From NCBI GenBank assembly GCA_003021235.1, contig PXQR01000056.1, forward strand, positions 1-41,147: a stretch of DNA of 41,147 nucleotides, given 5' to 3'. Origin of the DNA: Halobacteriales archaeon QH_6_64_20. GTDB taxonomy: Archaea > Halobacteriota > Halobacteria > Halobacteriales > Halococcaceae. The position numbers and the translations under genes were made by a program. Below are positions 8,431-15,281 of the stretch, in pieces (within the stretch, counting starts at the first letter, position 1; every line of letters starts with the position of its first letter). The notes under the pieces were generated by a model. It was not told where the DNA came from. It ran no database searches and saw only the letters and a list, made by a program, of their open reading frames with translations.

Positions 8431-8494
8431 TTTTTGCTGGCCCCGCAGGGAGCGAGCGCTGAAAGCGCGAGTGAGCGAGGACGCCAGCAAAAAA
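8431..8494 (-). terminator. Long stem-loop at the 3' end of the SDR gene
   Basis: Perfect 10-bp arms (TTTTTGCTGG at 8431-8440; CCAGCAAAAA at 8484-8493) enclose about 43 bp. Inside is GCGCT-GAA-AGCGC and the phrase CCGCAGGGAGCGAGCG. It starts 7 bp after the SDR stop codon and, read on the minus strand, gives a stem flanked by T-runs, a plausible transcription end. A closely similar phrase lies at the 3' end of another gene (23542-23594). Confidence 0.6.
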
Positions 8495-8500
8495 GTCCGG

Positions 8501-9250
8501 TTAGATACGCTCGGGCCGCCACCCGCCGTCGACCGCGACGTTCTGTCCGCTCAGGTAGTCGCTTCCCTCTTCGAGGAAGAACAGCATGGCTTGTGTCATG
8601 TCCTCGAAGCTCGCCGGGCGACCCCGGGGCAGGTCGTCGGGGATCACCTCGGAGTTCTCGACGACGTAGGGGCTGATCGCGTTGACGGTGATACCGTCAT
8701 CCTGAGTATCGGCGGCGAGCATCCGGGTGAACATCAGCACTCCCGTCTTGGCGGCGAAATAGGGGAAGTTCGTCGGGGCGACGAGGTGGCGGTCGCTCGC
8801 GGCGTAGCCGACGTTGACGATGCGGCCGTAACCTTCCTCGCGCATTCCGGGAAGGACGCGCTTCGAGCAGAGATAGGTGCCATTGAAGTTCGTCTCCCAG
8901 ACCGTGTTCCACGTCTCGAAGTCGAGGTCTTCCCAGTGAGAGGGCGCGAAGGCTCCGACGTTGTTGACGAGGACGTCGATCGATCCGAGATCGCTTTCGG
9001 CGGCGTCGAACATCCCGTCGACGTCGTCGGGATCGGTCACGTCGCCCTGGACGACGGTCACTGACCCGTCCTCGTTCCCGCCTGCCTCGTGGGCGCGTTC
9101 GGCGACCGCTTCTGCCTCGTCGGCGCTCGTGTAGTAGTGGACGGCGACGTTCGCGCCGCGTTCGGCCATCGCACACAGGAGTTCGCGGCCGACGCCTTTC
9201 GCACTGCCCGTGACGAGTGCACTCCTCCCATCGAGGTCGGGGTCGATCAT
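8501..9250 (-). CDS. Short-chain dehydrogenase/reductase (SDR)
   Basis: A 249-residue classical SDR of the usual length. The NAD(P)-binding TGSAKGVG (residues 14-21), NNVG (about 95) and the YFAAK active-site pair (Tyr about 183, Lys four residues on) are present. The C-terminal GQNVAVDGGW is typical of FabG-like enzymes. The position where the catalytic Ser normally sits (IVN-V-S-S) reads VNVGYAASD, so the usual Ser is absent or shifted, as in pteridine-reductase-like SDRs. The substrate is therefore open: 3-oxoacyl-type, sugar and pteridine reduction are all possible. A TATA-like GGGTAAACC lies about 25 bp before the ATG. Apparently monocistronic. Confidence 0.9.
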   Translation of the reverse strand: MIDPDLDGRSALVTGSAKGVGRELLCAMAERGANVAVHYYTSADEAEAVAERAHEAGGNEDGSVTVVQGDVTDPDDVDGMFDAAESDLGSIDVLVNNVGAFAPSHWEDLDFETWNTVWETNFNGTYLCSKRVLPGMREEGYGRIVNVGYAASDRHLVAPTNFPYFAAKTGVLMFTRMLAADTQDDGITVNAISPYVVENSEVIPDDLPRGRPASFEDMTQAMLFFLEEGSDYLSGQNVAVDGGWRPERI

Positions 9251-9452
9251 AGCCTCCGTACTGTCGCTCGCGGTTTACCCCTGTGGGAGACGGTGATCCG
9301 TGACTGTCCGTGATCGAGGCTCCAGCGGCGACACATCGCTGGTAGTAAAGACAGTCACGCTGATGGCGGCGACGGCGAATCGAGTATCGAGCGACGGATA
9401 GCGGGCGGCGAGCAACGTGCGGCGGATGATCGACGCACCGGAGCGTCCGTGC

Positions 9453-9460
9453 TATTTATA
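9453..9460 (+). promoter_or_regulatory. TATA box for the UspA gene
   Basis: TATTTATA centred about 27 bp before the ATG at 9484, the spacing of a leaderless transcript. Confidence 0.7.
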
Positions 9461-9483
9461 TTGGTATCGTGTGAACCGAGTGC

Positions 9484-9939
9484 ATGGCACTGGAAACGGT
9501 TCTGCTGGCAGTGGGCCCAAAGGACTCCGGACGAATCGAGCGACTCGCCGAAGCGGCGATCGAGGTAGCCGAACCGGCCGGGGCGACGGTCGTGCTCGGC
9601 CACGTCTTCACCGACGAGGAGTACGACGAGGTGCTCGATCGCCTCGGGTTCGATCCCGACTCGGAGGAGGCAACGCCGGACGAAGTGGCTCAGCGCCACG
9701 CGACGGTCCGCGAACTCGTCGGCGGCTTGGATGCGGTAGACGTCGACTACGAGATCCGCGGGGCGGTCGGCGAACACGCCAGGAGTATCGTCGACATGGC
9801 GACCCGGGCCGGCGCGAACCGGATAATCGTGAGCGGTCGGAGCCGCCGGCCGACGGGCAAGGCGGTCTTCGGCTCCACCGCTCAGGAGGTGTTGCTCACC
9901 GCGCCGTGTCCCGTAACCTTCGTTCGTGTCGACGGCTAA
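9484..9939 (+). CDS. Universal stress protein (UspA family)
   Basis: A 151-residue single-domain UspA protein of normal size. It begins LETVLLAVG, where an ATP-binding Usp often has an Asp-containing strand, and ends with the nucleotide-binding signature GRSRRPTGKAVFGSTAQEVLL (about residues 118-138), matching G-2x-G-9x-G(S/T). Haloarchaea carry many paralogues that dimerise in the cytoplasm and bind nucleotides. A strong TATA box 27 bp upstream gives a leaderless transcript, and no other gene shares it. A specific role cannot be assigned. Confidence 0.92.
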   Translation: MALETVLLAVGPKDSGRIERLAEAAIEVAEPAGATVVLGHVFTDEEYDEVLDRLGFDPDSEEATPDEVAQRHATVRELVGGLDAVDVDYEIRGAVGEHARSIVDMATRAGANRIIVSGRSRRPTGKAVFGSTAQEVLLTAPCPVTFVRVDG

Positions 9940-10050
9940 GCCGCGATAGCTAAAATACCCATAGACAAATGCGCTCTCGTCTCGCCGAGCGAGAGCGCCG
10001 ATCGAGATCGATCCGGGGTGACTAAGACGGACGCTCCTATCGTATCGGAT

Positions 10051-11064
10051 ATGAGCGCGTACGCCGGCGTCGATCTCGGCGCGACGAACGTCCGCGCCGT
10101 CGTCGCCGACGCCGACGGGACGGTTCTCGCGAGCGCCGAACACCGCACGCCGCGCGGGCCGAACGGCGCTGCGGTGACCGACGAGCTATTGGAGGTCCTC
10201 CGGGAGGCGACCGACGAAGCAGGGATTTCACCCGCCGCGATCGAATCGGTAGGAATCGGGTCGATCGGCCCGCTCGACCTCGCGAGGGGCGTGATCGAAA
10301 ACCCCGCGAACCTGCCCGATGGCATCGGACTCATCCCGCTCACGGGGCCGATCTCGAACCTCGTAGGCGTACCCGAGGACGACGTCCGCCTCCACAACGA
10401 TACCAACGCAGGGTGTATCGGCGAGCGCTTCTATTCCGACCGCAACCCCGACGACATGGCGTACTTGACCATCTCCTCGGGGATCGGTGCCGGGGTCTGT
10501 GTCGACGGCAAAGTCCTGGGAGGCTGGGACGGCAACGCCGGCGAAGTGGGTCATATGACCGTCGATCCCGAAGGAAAGCGGATCTGTGGCTGTGGGAAGC
10601 GAGGCCATTGGGAGGCCTATTGTTCGGGCAACAACATCCCCGAGTACGCAATAGACCTGCACGCCGACGACCCGGTCGAGACGAGTCTCGACGTCGATAA
10701 CGACCTCACGGCGGCCGACGTCTTCGCCGCGGCGAGCGAGGACGGAAGCGAAGACGGGAAGGGTAAGGGGGGTGGGGACGACTTCGCACGCTACGTTCTC
10801 GATCGGGTCGCAGGCTGGAACGCGATGGGGATCGCGAACGTCGTCCATGCTTACGCGCCGCTGGTGATCTACGTCGGCGGCGCGGTGACGCTCAACAACC
10901 CCGACCTCGTGCTCAACCCGATCGAAGAACGGCTGGACGAGCTACTGTTCATCAACGTACCCGAGATCGAGCTTACTACCCTGGGCGACGACGCCGTCGT
11001 CCGGGGAGCGCTCGCGAGCGCGCTCACAGGCGGGACCGGCGACCGTCGGGAGTTCGACGGCTAA
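10051..11064 (+). CDS. ROK-family sugar kinase (probable glucokinase)
   Basis: A 337-residue ROK kinase. The phosphate-binding DLGATN motif is at residues 7-12. The ROK signature with GNAGEVGHMTVDP follows, then a zinc region CGCGKRGHWEAYCSG. In most ROK proteins the third ligand of CxCGxxGCxE is Cys; here it is His, which can still bind zinc. The C-terminal IYVGGAVTLNNPDL block is the adenosine-site helix. ROK kinases phosphorylate glucose or related sugars with ATP in the cytoplasm. A Gly/Lys/Asp-rich loop near residue 230 (EDGSEDGKGKGGGDD) is unusual. An in-frame GTG at 10018 is an alternative start; ATG 10051 puts the phosphate loop at its normal place. The substrate is inferred. Confidence 0.85.
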   Translation: MSAYAGVDLGATNVRAVVADADGTVLASAEHRTPRGPNGAAVTDELLEVLREATDEAGISPAAIESVGIGSIGPLDLARGVIENPANLPDGIGLIPLTGPISNLVGVPEDDVRLHNDTNAGCIGERFYSDRNPDDMAYLTISSGIGAGVCVDGKVLGGWDGNAGEVGHMTVDPEGKRICGCGKRGHWEAYCSGNNIPEYAIDLHADDPVETSLDVDNDLTAADVFAAASEDGSEDGKGKGGGDDFARYVLDRVAGWNAMGIANVVHAYAPLVIYVGGAVTLNNPDLVLNPIEERLDELLFINVPEIELTTLGDDAVVRGALASALTGGTGDRREFDG

Positions 11065-11191
11065 CCGACGGTCGTGTTCTCGGGAGTGTCGCCCGACGGA
11101 TCGATCGGCTACAGCGCGACAGCAACGATGACAGCGAACGAGGGACGCACGACGACGAGAACCCTATCGGAAGCGATCGACCGAGCGGGGC

Positions 11192-11199
11192 GTTTATGA
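11192..11199 (+). promoter_or_regulatory. TATA box that decides the helicase start
   Basis: GTTTATGA lies 27 bp before the ATG at 11223. The alternative ATG at 11196 is inside the TATA box itself, so the leaderless transcript must begin at about 11223. Confidence 0.65.
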
Positions 11200-11222
11200 G
11201 TGGTCGGTCCATCCCAGGGGAC

Positions 11223-13061
11223 ATGACCGACGGTGACACACCCGTTACCCGGCTGTTCGGGGGCCCGGGAAGCGGGAAGACGACGGCGTTGCTCGATCGC
11301 GTCGACGGGATCTTGGAGGACGACGAGATCGCGATCGACGACGTGTTAGTAGTCTCCTATACTCGGGCGGCGTCCGCCGAAATCAGGGAACGCCTCGCCG
11401 AGCGATTGGCGGTCGAGCCGACCTCGCTCAAGGGCACCGTCGGGACGATGCACGCCAAAGCCTACGAGCTGCTCGATCTCTCGCGCGGGGACGTCGTCGG
11501 CGAGCGCGACAAAAAGGAGTTCTGTGAAGAGTACGGCATCGAGTTCGAGGACGAGTACGAAAGCGCCCGTCACCGCCGGGCGCGCTCGACGACGATCGGC
11601 AACAAGGTCATCGCGACGAGCCAGTGGCTACAACGTACTCGAAAGGAGGTCGCCGACTGGCACGACGTCCCCTTCCAGTGGAACACCGAGGAAGTGAGAC
11701 TCCCCCCCGAGATCGACCCGAACGCCCAGCAGGGCAACAAGTACACCCCGACCTGGCCCTCCGCCGACGATCGTATCGACGTACCCGAGGCGATCCGAGC
11801 CTGGCGCGCGTACAAGGGTAAGGAGAGCCTCGTCGGTTTCGCGGACATGTTAGAGCGCGTCCAACAGCGCTCGCTCGTCCCGACTGTGGATTACCTGGTG
11901 ATCGACGAGTTCCAGGACATCACTACCTTGCAGTACGCCGTCTACGAGGAGTGGAAACCCCATCTCGAACGGGTGCTCATCGCCGGCGACGACGACCAGG
12001 TAGTGTACGCCTGGCAGGGTGCCGACCCGCGACTGTTGCTCGACGCCGCGGTCACTGAAGACATCGTGCTCCCCAATTCCTACCGGCTTCCCTCCCGAGT
12101 ACTCAACGTCGTCAACCGGGAGATCCGTCACATCACCGAACGCCAGGAAAAGGACTTGGAGCCGCGCACCGAGGGCGGGACTGTCGAGGCGATGGCGGGT
12201 CCCTCGATGCTCGACCTCGTGCGAAACGTCAGAAACACCGTCGAGACTGACGACGGGACGATCATGGTCCTTTTCCGGGCGCGCTATCAGATGCTTCGGT
12301 TCATCGACGAGTTCATCGATCAGGGGATTCCCTTTCAGCTACTCACCGACCAGCGGATGTGGACCGACCGGCTCATCCAGTACATCGAGGCGATCGAGCG
12401 GGTCGAGGCCGGCGAGCGGATCACGGGCTTACATGCCCGCCGGCTCGCTGGCATGCTCGCCGGGGCCGCCTTCGGGACGAACGATCGGGACGACCTCTAT
12501 ACGGCGATCAACGAGCGAAAGGACGACGCGGGCGTCAAGGAGGACGCCGATTTCGAGATCGATCCCTCGCTGGTTACCGACCTCGCGCCCTTTACCCCCG
12601 AACCGGCCGCCGCGGCGGAGATGCTCCGGAAGGTGACGAACTACCAGGAGCGGTCGATGCGCGCGTTTTACGACGGCGAGTATCAGGACGTAGCGCCCGA
12701 CCGCGTTCGATTAGGGACGATCCACTCCGCGAAGGGTCGGGAAGCCGACCACGTCTACGTCTCGACGGACCTCACCGAGAAGGTCGTCGAGCAGATGGCC
12801 GCCTCGGTGCCCGACTCCGGGGACGTCCCGGGCGTGAGCGAGTTCACGAAGACCACCGACCCGGTGCCGGTACTCACCGACAACGAACGTCGGGTCTTCT
12901 ACGTCGGGATGAGCCGGGCGCGCGAGCGCCTCGTCCTGCTCGAAAACCTAGTGGGTGGGGCACCGACCCTGCCGATCGACGCCTTGCTCTACAACGAACC
13001 CCGAGAGATGTCGATCGAGGAGATGTTGGCGGAAGCTGAAATCCCGACGGCCGCGGACTGA
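11223..13061 (+). CDS. UvrD/Rep-type superfamily 1 DNA helicase
   Basis: A 612-residue SF1A helicase. Motifs in order: Walker A GGPGSGKTT (residues 13-21), motif Ia SYTRAASAEIRERL, Walker B VIDEFQD (about 225), motif III GDDDQVVYAWQGAD (about 257), motif IV-type LPNSYRLPSRVL, motif V LGTIHSAKGREADHVYV (about 497) and motif VI VFYVGMSRARERLVL. It would unwind DNA 3'-5' with ATP during repair or replication restart. It is shorter than bacterial UvrD (about 720), because the accessory 1B/2B regions are compact. The start is set by the TATA box (see that entry). No nuclease domain is visible. Confidence 0.93.
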   Translation: MTDGDTPVTRLFGGPGSGKTTALLDRVDGILEDDEIAIDDVLVVSYTRAASAEIRERLAERLAVEPTSLKGTVGTMHAKAYELLDLSRGDVVGERDKKEFCEEYGIEFEDEYESARHRRARSTTIGNKVIATSQWLQRTRKEVADWHDVPFQWNTEEVRLPPEIDPNAQQGNKYTPTWPSADDRIDVPEAIRAWRAYKGKESLVGFADMLERVQQRSLVPTVDYLVIDEFQDITTLQYAVYEEWKPHLERVLIAGDDDQVVYAWQGADPRLLLDAAVTEDIVLPNSYRLPSRVLNVVNREIRHITERQEKDLEPRTEGGTVEAMAGPSMLDLVRNVRNTVETDDGTIMVLFRARYQMLRFIDEFIDQGIPFQLLTDQRMWTDRLIQYIEAIERVEAGERITGLHARRLAGMLAGAAFGTNDRDDLYTAINERKDDAGVKEDADFEIDPSLVTDLAPFTPEPAAAAEMLRKVTNYQERSMRAFYDGEYQDVAPDRVRLGTIHSAKGREADHVYVSTDLTEKVVEQMAASVPDSGDVPGVSEFTKTTDPVPVLTDNERRVFYVGMSRARERLVLLENLVGGAPTLPIDALLYNEPREMSIEEMLAEAEIPTAAD

Positions 13062-13117
13062 CGCGCTCGTCGACGCACCAACGCTCGCGATCGATTCGTC
13101 ATCGGTCGCTCCGGTTC

Positions 13118-13125
13118 GTTTATCG
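13118..13125 (+). promoter_or_regulatory. TATA box for the glycosyltransferase
   Basis: GTTTATCG centred about 30 bp before the ATG at 13152, in a 90-bp gap after the helicase gene. Indicates its own leaderless transcript. Confidence 0.6.
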
Positions 13126-13151
13126 ACGACGGTTCCGGAGATGCCGGAGAC

Positions 13152-14063
13152 ATGAGTTCGCCGATCAGCGTTCTTCTCCCTACTGTCGAGCCGACTGCGG
13201 CGTGTGAAGAGGTCGCCGATCAGCTCGGCCCGGCGGACGAACTGCTGATCGTCCACGACGCCGAGAGCGATCCCGTTGCGAACCACGCCGACGAACTCCC
13301 CGGACGAACTCGGACGATCCGCGCCGGCGAGCCGGAGGGCTGTTCGGGAAAGGCAAACGCCATCGCGGCGGGGATGGAAGCGGCCCGCCACGATCGGCTC
13401 GTCTGGACGGACGACGACTTTCACCATCCGCCGGACTGGCTCGCCGGGTTACGGGCCGACTACGAACGCCACGGGCCGACCTCGGAGGTGCCGGTCTTCG
13501 TCGGTCGCGATCCGTTAGCCGTTCTCTTCGAGCCGATATACGTTCTCAATGGCACGCTCGGCGTCTCCCTCGCGGACATCCCGTGGGGCGGCTCGGTGAT
13601 CTTCGATCGAGGCGATATCGACGAGGACGCTTTCCTCGCCGACCTTCGGCGGACGGTAAGCGATGACGGCCTGCTCATGGAATACGTCGAGATGACGACC
13701 GTCAAGCGAACGCGACGGGTCGCCATCGGCGGCTCGCTCCGGGAAACGATCGAGAACCAGGTCCGGTTCACGCAGATCGTTCGTCACCACCAGCCGGGCG
13801 GCGTCGTCGGGCAGGCGGTCGCCGGGATCACCGTTCTCCTCGGATGCGTGCTCTCGCCGGTGCTCACAGCGGCGGTGCTGACGCTGGCAGTAGGAGGGAT
13901 ATACGCCGCGTTCGGCGTGTGCCGGCCGACGTATCTGCTGGCGTTTCCGGCAGTGGTGCTATCGGTACTGTTCACGCCGTATACGTGGTCGAGGCGGTCG
14001 TTCGTCTGGGACGGTCGGCGCTACCGGTGGCACAGCAAGTTCGACGTGACGGTCGTCGATTGA
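13152..14063 (+). CDS. Membrane-anchored family 2-like glycosyltransferase
   Basis: A 303-residue GT-A glycosyltransferase. The N-terminus (ISVLLPTVEP) is the nucleotide-sugar entry strand. GCSGKANAIAAGMEAA (about residue 64) and the metal-binding DxD-like WTDDDFHHPPDW (about 85) follow, then a GGSVIFDRG acceptor segment (about 153). Two or three hydrophobic helices fill residues 215-285. The organisation resembles ceramide-glucosyltransferase-type (GT21) enzymes that glycosylate a lipid on the cytoplasmic face. Donor and acceptor are unknown. The next two genes (acidic unknown, AsnB-like) could belong to the same surface-glycan theme, but they are on different strands or separately transcribed. 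Confidence 0.82.
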   Translation: MSSPISVLLPTVEPTAACEEVADQLGPADELLIVHDAESDPVANHADELPGRTRTIRAGEPEGCSGKANAIAAGMEAARHDRLVWTDDDFHHPPDWLAGLRADYERHGPTSEVPVFVGRDPLAVLFEPIYVLNGTLGVSLADIPWGGSVIFDRGDIDEDAFLADLRRTVSDDGLLMEYVEMTTVKRTRRVAIGGSLRETIENQVRFTQIVRHHQPGGVVGQAVAGITVLLGCVLSPVLTAAVLTLAVGGIYAAFGVCRPTYLLAFPAVVLSVLFTPYTWSRRSFVWDGRRYRWHSKFDVTVVD

Positions 14064-14089
14064 TCGCCGCAAGGAAGTACACGAACCAC

Positions 14090-14154
14090 ACTCGCTTTCC
14101 CGGCTCCCGTGAGCGTCGAGGGGTCGGACGACGCTAATCGAAAAGAAAGCGAGT
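14090..14154. repeat. 10-bp inverted repeat between convergent genes
   Basis: ACTCGCTTTC (14090-14099) and GAAAGCGAGT (14145-14154) form perfect arms around 45 bp. The right arm touches the stop codon of the acidic gene. The position between two convergent genes suits a bidirectional terminator. The right arm is also part of the 12-bp direct repeat that frames the acidic gene. Confidence 0.6.
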
Positions 14155-14156
14155 TA
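14145..14156. repeat. 12-bp direct repeat framing the acidic gene, copy 1
   Basis: GAAAGCGAGTTA, identical to copy 2 at 14589-14600. On the coding (minus) strand it is TAACTCGCTTTC, with its TAA being the stop codon of the gene. Confidence 0.75.
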
Positions 14157-14582
14157 TTCGGCGTCGCCGAAGTCCGCCGCAACGATAACCGTCTCCTCGT
14201 CGCTGTCGGCTCCGGTGTATCGGAGCAAGTCGAACTCGTGGTCGTCGATCTCGACGCCGTCTTCGAGTTCGCACTCGTCGGCGATGTCGGGCCAGTCGAT
14301 CTCGTCGGCGTCGTTCGACGTCGGATCGCCGAGCGGGGTCGATCGGAGGTCCTCGCTGAGCTGTTCGGCGAAGTTCACCGGTACGTAGAGCCCGTCGAGG
14401 CGCTCGTCGGCGAAGTACAGACGAGTGATCTCGTTCGAGCCTTCCGACCACGGCTGGACGCGTTGGGCGTCGTAGTATAGGTCGAAGTCGACCCGGTCGT
14501 CGGGAGTGCGGTCCTGAAGCTGTGCGAGCGCGTCGTCGTCCTCGAACTCAGTGAGGTGTCTGATGTCGGATGCTGTTGCCAT
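14154..14582 (-). CDS. Unknown highly acidic small protein
   Basis: A 142-residue protein with about a quarter Asp+Glu, no hydrophobic helix and no cysteine cluster. I recognise no family. It looks like a compact soluble alpha/beta protein: an N-terminal helix (SDIRHLTEFEDDDALAQLQD), then aromatic strands (VDFDLYYDAQRVQPW, ITRLYFADERLDGLYVPVNF) and an acidic C-terminal half. The ATG at 14582 is the only good start, since upstream frame is closed. The gene is framed by a perfect 12-bp direct repeat, one copy ending 7 bp before the ATG and the other containing the stop codon. It is convergent with the glycosyltransferase and divergent from the AsnB-like gene. Confidence 0.7.
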   Translation of the reverse strand: MATASDIRHLTEFEDDDALAQLQDRTPDDRVDFDLYYDAQRVQPWSEGSNEITRLYFADERLDGLYVPVNFAEQLSEDLRSTPLGDPTSNDADEIDWPDIADECELEDGVEIDDHEFDLLRYTGADSDEETVIVAADFGDAE

Positions 14583-14588
14583 GGTGTC

Positions 14589-14600
14589 GAAAGCGAGTTA
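14589..14600. repeat. 12-bp direct repeat framing the acidic gene, copy 2
   Basis: GAAAGCGAGTTA, identical to 14145-14156. It lies in the 5' region, 7-18 bp before the ATG of the acidic gene. The following 14601-15003 shows no gene I can support: frames on both strands there are Arg/Ser/Pro-rich and lack halophilic composition. Confidence 0.7.
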
Positions 14601-15003
14601 CTGCGGTCGTTTTTCGGCGTGTCGTTCGCGGAGACATCGGCTCCGAACCCGCATGAACGCTCGCCTTGGCCCCCTCAAGTCGCCTCGTTCGAACCCATAG
14701 ATCCGATCCGTCGGATCGCGGTCCCGGAGCGAGAACTCGGAGCGGTGAACTGAGCCGTCCCGGTTTTCGACCCCGAGCGGGGAGTGTAGTACGGAGCGCT
14801 TCGAAGAACTCCGGGAACCGTTCGGAGGGGAGGACAGGGAGTAGAAGCCGACTATCACGGTATCGTGGCGCGGCCTGCCGGCCACCAGGAAAAGAGGGGC
14901 GTCGAGGGGATCGGCTCGCCGCCCGGATCAGTAGCGAATCGACGGGAAAAACCCGGTCGTGACGGAGCGTCGCACATAGTCTCTCCCTGTTCGGTTTAGA
15001 CGG

Positions 15004-15030
15004 CTCGTATCTATGTGAACTAAATACGAG
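15004..15030 (+). promoter_or_regulatory. TATA-like box inside an inverted repeat
   Basis: CTCGTAT (15004-15010) and ATACGAG (15024-15030) are perfect 7-bp arms with a 13-nt spacer, overlapping TAAATAC (15021-15027), a TATA-like box on the plus strand. This could be the promoter and operator of the small ORF and AsnB-like gene downstream. A comparable 8-13-8 repeat around a TATA box lies at 31768-31796. Confidence 0.45.
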
Positions 15031-15047
15031 TGTGGAACGTTCAGCCG

Positions 15048-15281
15048 ATGTCGATTCCACAGCCCCCCTTCGTCCGTTCCGTTCCCGGGACCGCAACCGA
15101 CGCTACCGTCACTTCCGCCCTCGTCGCTACCGCCGCTACCCTCGGACCGGCGGGCGGGGGCGTGATCGGTCGACGCACGCTCGGCCCGCCGACGTCCGCG
15201 GACCGTGCGACCGACCGGAGCCGAACTCCTGCGGGTCGCAGTCGTCGACCGGCACCCGGCTACCGGGAGCCAGGTCGATGA
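15048..15281 (+). CDS. Doubtful small ORF coupled to the AsnB-like gene
   Basis: An ATG 21-27 bp after the TATA-like box opens a 77-codon frame whose TGA overlaps the ATG of the AsnB-like gene (ATGA). It starts MSIPQPPFVRSVPG, continues with an Ala/Thr-rich hydrophobic stretch (about residues 15-36) and ends Arg/Pro-rich. In favour are the leaderless spacing and the 4-bp coupling. Against it are the basic composition, unlike neighbouring proteins, and a lower share of G/C in third codon positions (about 70%). It may be only the 5' leader of the next gene. Confidence 0.3.
   Translation: MSIPQPPFVRSVPGTATDATVTSALVATAATLGPAGGGVIGRRTLGPPTSADRATDRSRTPAGRSRRPAPGYREPGR

Noticed and set aside
14548-15096. 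182-codon minus-strand frame upstream of the acidic gene
   Set aside because: Arg/Ser/Pro-rich with no halophilic acidity, overlaps the acidic gene's start and its repeat; no family.
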